From an uncultured Erysipelotrichaceae bacterium (GTDB lineage: Bacteria > Bacillota_I > Bacilli_A > Erysipelotrichales > Coprobacillaceae): a stretch of DNA of 64,000 nucleotides. Numbering within the stretch: position 1 is the stretch's first letter; every line of letters starts with the position of its first letter. The notes below the pieces were generated by a model. That model was not told where the DNA came from and did no database searches. It saw only the letters and a list, made by a program, of their open reading frames with translations. The position numbers and the translations under genes were made by a program. Below are positions 61,261-64,000 of this stretch, one piece after another. The DNA lies in NCBI GenBank assembly GCA_900538465.1, contig UPXV01000004.1:25263-89262 (forward strand), in the 5' to 3' direction.

Positions 61261-61434
61261 AATTGATTCTCCCCTTATATTTTTTATTTATTATAGTCTA
61301 TTCAAAAGCGTTAGTCAAAATAATAAATATTTTTTGTGAGAATAATATGAAATAAATAAAATAACCACAATAACAAGATAAAATCATGAATATCATAAAT
61401 TATAAAACTATGATATTGATTTTTTCTAATAATA

Positions 61435-61463
61435 TTGACTTATAAAATAAAATTGTATACAAT
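61435..61463 (+). promoter_or_regulatory. thrCB promoter
   Basis: TTGACT (61435-61440), 17 bp, TACAAT (61458-61463). An inverted repeat AATATCAT / ATGATATT (61389-61396, 61410-61417) lies just upstream and could bind a regulator. No leader peptide or T-box is evident. Confidence 0.65.
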
Positions 61464-61494
61464 GAGACAAATAATGGATTGGGGGAATCACAAT

Positions 61495-62985
61495 ATGAAA
61501 GAAAAAATGTATATTAGTACAAGAGGAAATCAAAAACCATTAAATTTTTATGAGGCTATTTTGCAAGGAATTGCAGAAGATGGAGGGTTGCTTGTACCTG
61601 ATTTTGAAGTTGATCAAAAAGATTTAGCGAGTCTACAAAAGTTAAATTATGTTGATATGGCAACTGAAATTATTTCATCATTTACACCAGATGATGTCAA
61701 AGAAGATATTCGTCAATTATGTCAAAAGGCATATGGAAATGGATTGTTTCCTGATAAGGTTGTTCCAGTAGAAAAAGCTGGGGATGTTTATGTTGCAGAA
61801 TTGTTCCAAGGTCCAACTGCGGCATTTAAAGATATGGCTTTATCATTGTTGCCACATTTTATGACTTTTTCACTTAAACAAAAAGGTGAGGAAAGAGAAG
61901 TTATGATTTTAGCAGCAACTTCTGGAGATACAGGGAAAGCTGCATTAGAAGGATTTAAAGATGTTGAGGGAACATCTATCCAAGTTTTTTATCCAATTGA
62001 TGGTGTTTCACCAATTCAAAAACAACAAATGATTACACAAACTGGAAAGAATGTTGATGTTGTGGGGATAAGAGGAAATTTTGATGATGCGCAAACAGCT
62101 GTCAAAAAGGCCTTTCATTCCCAAGAATTAAAAGATTTATGTGATCAACATCATGTTTTCCTTTCTTCTGCTAATTCTATCAATATTGGACGTTTGATTC
62201 CTCAAATTGTTTATTATTTCTATTCATATCTTACATTGGTTAATCAAGGAGAAATTCAATTAGGTGATGAAGTGAATTTTACTGTGCCTAGTGGAAACTT
62301 TGGAAATTGTTTAGCAGGATATATTGCTAAAAAAATGGGATTACCAATCAAAACATTTATTATTGCATCTAATAAAAATAATATTTTAACAGATTTCTTT
62401 GAGACAGGAAAATATGATGCAAATCGTGAATTTTATAAAACAAATGCTCCTGCAATGGATATTTTGGTTTCTAGTAATTTAGAAAGATTGGTTTATTTCT
62501 TATGCCAAGATGCTAAAAAGGTAAAAGATTATATGGAAAGTTTAAATGAAACAGGTGTCTATAAAGTTGATGATGATGTTTTTGCAAAAGTACAAGAGAA
62601 TTTTAAGGCGGGTTGGTTAAATGAAGAACAAGTCTTAGAAACCATTGGAAATTGTTATAAAGAGACAGGTTATTTATTAGATACACATACAGCGGTTGGG
62701 TATGGAGTTTATAAGCAATACCAAAAAGATTCTCAAGATCAAACAAAAACAATCTTACTTTCAACAGCTTCACCATATAAATTCCCTGAATCAGTTTATC
62801 AAGCAGTAGTTGGTGAAGTCAAAGGTGAATACGAAGCGATTGAAGCTTTAAATGAAACAACAAAAGTCCCTGTACCAAAACCTTTACAAGGTATTCAAGA
62901 TAGAGAAGTTTTGCATAAAAAAGTTATTGATAAAGAAGCTATCATTGATTTTATTGGTAAACAAATTAAGGAGTTATCATTATGA
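61495..62985 (+). CDS. thrC: Threonine synthase
   Basis: ThrC converts O-phosphohomoserine to threonine using PLP. The 496-residue protein is the long type, with PLP-binding Lys112 in FQGPTAAFKDMALSLLP, then AATSGDTGKAALEG, SANSINIGRLIPQ, VPSGNFGNCLAGYIAKK and the C-terminal LLSTASPYKFPESVY. The frame is open to 61435, but that part is promoter, and ATG 61495 follows TTGGGGGAAT. Its stop overlaps thrB by 4 bp. Confidence 0.95.
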   Translation: MKEKMYISTRGNQKPLNFYEAILQGIAEDGGLLVPDFEVDQKDLASLQKLNYVDMATEIISSFTPDDVKEDIRQLCQKAYGNGLFPDKVVPVEKAGDVYVAELFQGPTAAFKDMALSLLPHFMTFSLKQKGEEREVMILAATSGDTGKAALEGFKDVEGTSIQVFYPIDGVSPIQKQQMITQTGKNVDVVGIRGNFDDAQTAVKKAFHSQELKDLCDQHHVFLSSANSINIGRLIPQIVYYFYSYLTLVNQGEIQLGDEVNFTVPSGNFGNCLAGYIAKKMGLPIKTFIIASNKNNILTDFFETGKYDANREFYKTNAPAMDILVSSNLERLVYFLCQDAKKVKDYMESLNETGVYKVDDDVFAKVQENFKAGWLNEEQVLETIGNCYKETGYLLDTHTAVGYGVYKQYQKDSQDQTKTILLSTASPYKFPESVYQAVVGEVKGEYEAIEALNETTKVPVPKPLQGIQDREVLHKKVIDKEAIIDFIGKQIKELSL

Positions 62986-63872
62986 AAGTCAAAGTAAAAG
63001 TTCCTGCAACAAGTGCAAACCTTGGCCCTGGATTTGACGTTGCTGGGTTGGCGGTTACGCTTTATAACACATTCACATTTGAACTCATAGAGAGTGGATT
63101 GGAGATTACAGGGTGCCCTGAACAATTTTGTAATGCTGATAATATGACATATCAAGCTTTTGTAAAAGGGGCTCAGTCTTGTGGACTAGAGTTCAATGGT
63201 CTTCGCATTGAATGTAGTGGGGATGTTCCTTATACAAGAGGATTAGGAAGTTCATCAACTTGCATTGTCGCTGGGATTGTTGGGGCTTATGCTTTTAAGG
63301 ATCGCTATGATGAGCGTCAAGAAATATTAGAACTTGCAACCCAAATTGAAGGGCATCCAGATAACGTTGCACCAGCAATATTTGGTGGATTAACAGTCTC
63401 AGTTATGAGTGATGGAGTAACAACATTAAATATTCCAGTTAAACATGATTATCGTTTTGTTGCCTTGATACCTCCATTTACGTTATCAACAGAAAAATCA
63501 CGGTCAGTTCTACCTCAAGAATTACCAAGAGCTGATGCTATAGCAAATGTTTCTCATTTGGCTTTGATGGTTGCTTCGTTAATTAATGGATATGATGAGG
63601 GATTAAAATTAGGTTTTAAAGATCGTTTGCATCAACCTTATCGTGGACCTTTAATTCAAGGATATGAGGAAATTATGGAAATCCTTGAAAGAGATGATAA
63701 AATTTTAGGTGTTTATTTATCTGGTGCAGGACCAACAATTATGGCTGTCATTGATGCAACAGATACAAAAGGTGTTGTACGTATTAAAGAAGAACTTGGT
63801 GATTTATTAAAAGATTGGCAAGTTGAAAAATTAGAATTAGATATGCGTGGTTACACATGTGATTATGAATAA
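62982..63872 (+). CDS. thrB: Homoserine kinase
   Basis: ThrB phosphorylates homoserine with ATP, giving the ThrC substrate. The 296-residue GHMP kinase has VPATSANLGPGFDVAGLAVT, the ATP loop TRGLGSSSTCIVAGIVGA, GHPDNVAPAIFGG and the late GVYLSGAGPTIMAV. The ATGA overlap with thrC couples the two. No homoserine dehydrogenase is beside them. The stop is at 63872 and a terminator follows. Confidence 0.96.
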   Translation: MKVKVKVPATSANLGPGFDVAGLAVTLYNTFTFELIESGLEITGCPEQFCNADNMTYQAFVKGAQSCGLEFNGLRIECSGDVPYTRGLGSSSTCIVAGIVGAYAFKDRYDERQEILELATQIEGHPDNVAPAIFGGLTVSVMSDGVTTLNIPVKHDYRFVALIPPFTLSTEKSRSVLPQELPRADAIANVSHLALMVASLINGYDEGLKLGFKDRLHQPYRGPLIQGYEEIMEILERDDKILGVYLSGAGPTIMAVIDATDTKGVVRIKEELGDLLKDWQVEKLELDMRGYTCDYE

Positions 63873-63903
63873 GAGAGGGATTGTTATTAGCAATCTCTTT
63901 TTA
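63871..63903 (+). terminator. Terminator of thrCB
   Basis: A stem with a two-base bulge (about 63871-63883 with 63891-63902) around a TTATTAG loop ends in T residues. Confidence 0.65.
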
Positions 63904-64000
63904 ATTTGCTAAAAATAATGGGAATTATTAATAAAATTAAAAAAGTTCAAATAAAAAAAGAAAAATGAAAAAAATCTTTGTATATATATAGTGAGGGAAG

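Noticed and set aside
61435..61494. Earlier start for threonine synthase
   Set aside because: That frame begins in the -35 box and spans the promoter; the family start is at MKEKMYISTRG.
61261..61494. T-box or other riboswitch before asnA or thrC
   Set aside because: No stem I, T-box core sequence or terminator/antiterminator pair is visible on either strand.

Overview
The window reads as chromosome of a low-GC, AT-rich Gram-positive gut bacterium. Codon choice is A/T-biased, ribosome binding sites are strong AGGAGG types, and intrinsic terminators follow most transcription units. The gene mix (HPr, several PTS permeases, AddAB, MurNAc salvage, short AT-rich spacers) fits Bacillota, most likely an Erysipelotrichales/Coprobacillaceae-type lineage; that placement is inference. 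I recognised no rRNA, tRNA, CRISPR array or prophage.

Positions 1-7640 hold a small repair-type protein and then a cell-wall amino-sugar salvage cluster: an RpiR/MurR regulator, divergent anmK, and murQ, a small membrane protein, a Lac-family EIIC, mupG and a MurK-like kinase. Together these can import MurNAc-containing sugars, split the phosphorylated disaccharide, phosphorylate free amino sugars and convert MurNAc-6P to GlcNAc-6P. Two matching palindromes sit on the -35 boxes of the divergent anmK and murQ promoters. Positions 7640-14270 carry a HAD phosphatase with azlCD, two esterase-type hydrolases, typA and a zinc-ribbon membrane protein. Positions 14400-20750 are a sucrose/fructoside operon (EIIBCA, two GH32 enzymes) plus its LacI regulator, with paired operators and a cre-like site.

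Positions 20750-31570 contain a nitroreductase, a WG-repeat lipoprotein with a membrane-anchored methyltransferase-like partner, ptsH, an sdpR-sdpI pair, an ABC exporter, a LysR/YeiH pair and an unusual regulator with two GntR heads. Positions 31570-35880 run leftward: a two-component system, a VTT/DedA membrane protein that shares its promoter motif, and an HD hydrolase. Positions 36000-38550 hold ybaK, a decayed stretch and a phosphosugar mutase.

Positions 38580-46030 are a decaying and homogenising two-component island: two response regulators, two intact kinases and one kinase with an internal deletion. An IS1182-type element sits inside the hairpin loop of the last terminator. Positions 46030-56120 have two unknown genes, addB-addA, and a Rpn-family nuclease with a truncated copy beside it. 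Positions 56120-64000 hold nadE, a YtrA-type GntR/ABC operon with an autoregulatory operator, asnA and thrC-thrB.

The most unusual signals are the IS in a terminator loop, the kinase deletion with a 373-bp near-identical repeat, the 11-bp-period direct repeats that link regulators to targets, the double-headed GntR protein, the MurNAc cluster with its unassigned small membrane protein, and the second GH32 enzyme with an altered sucrose box.
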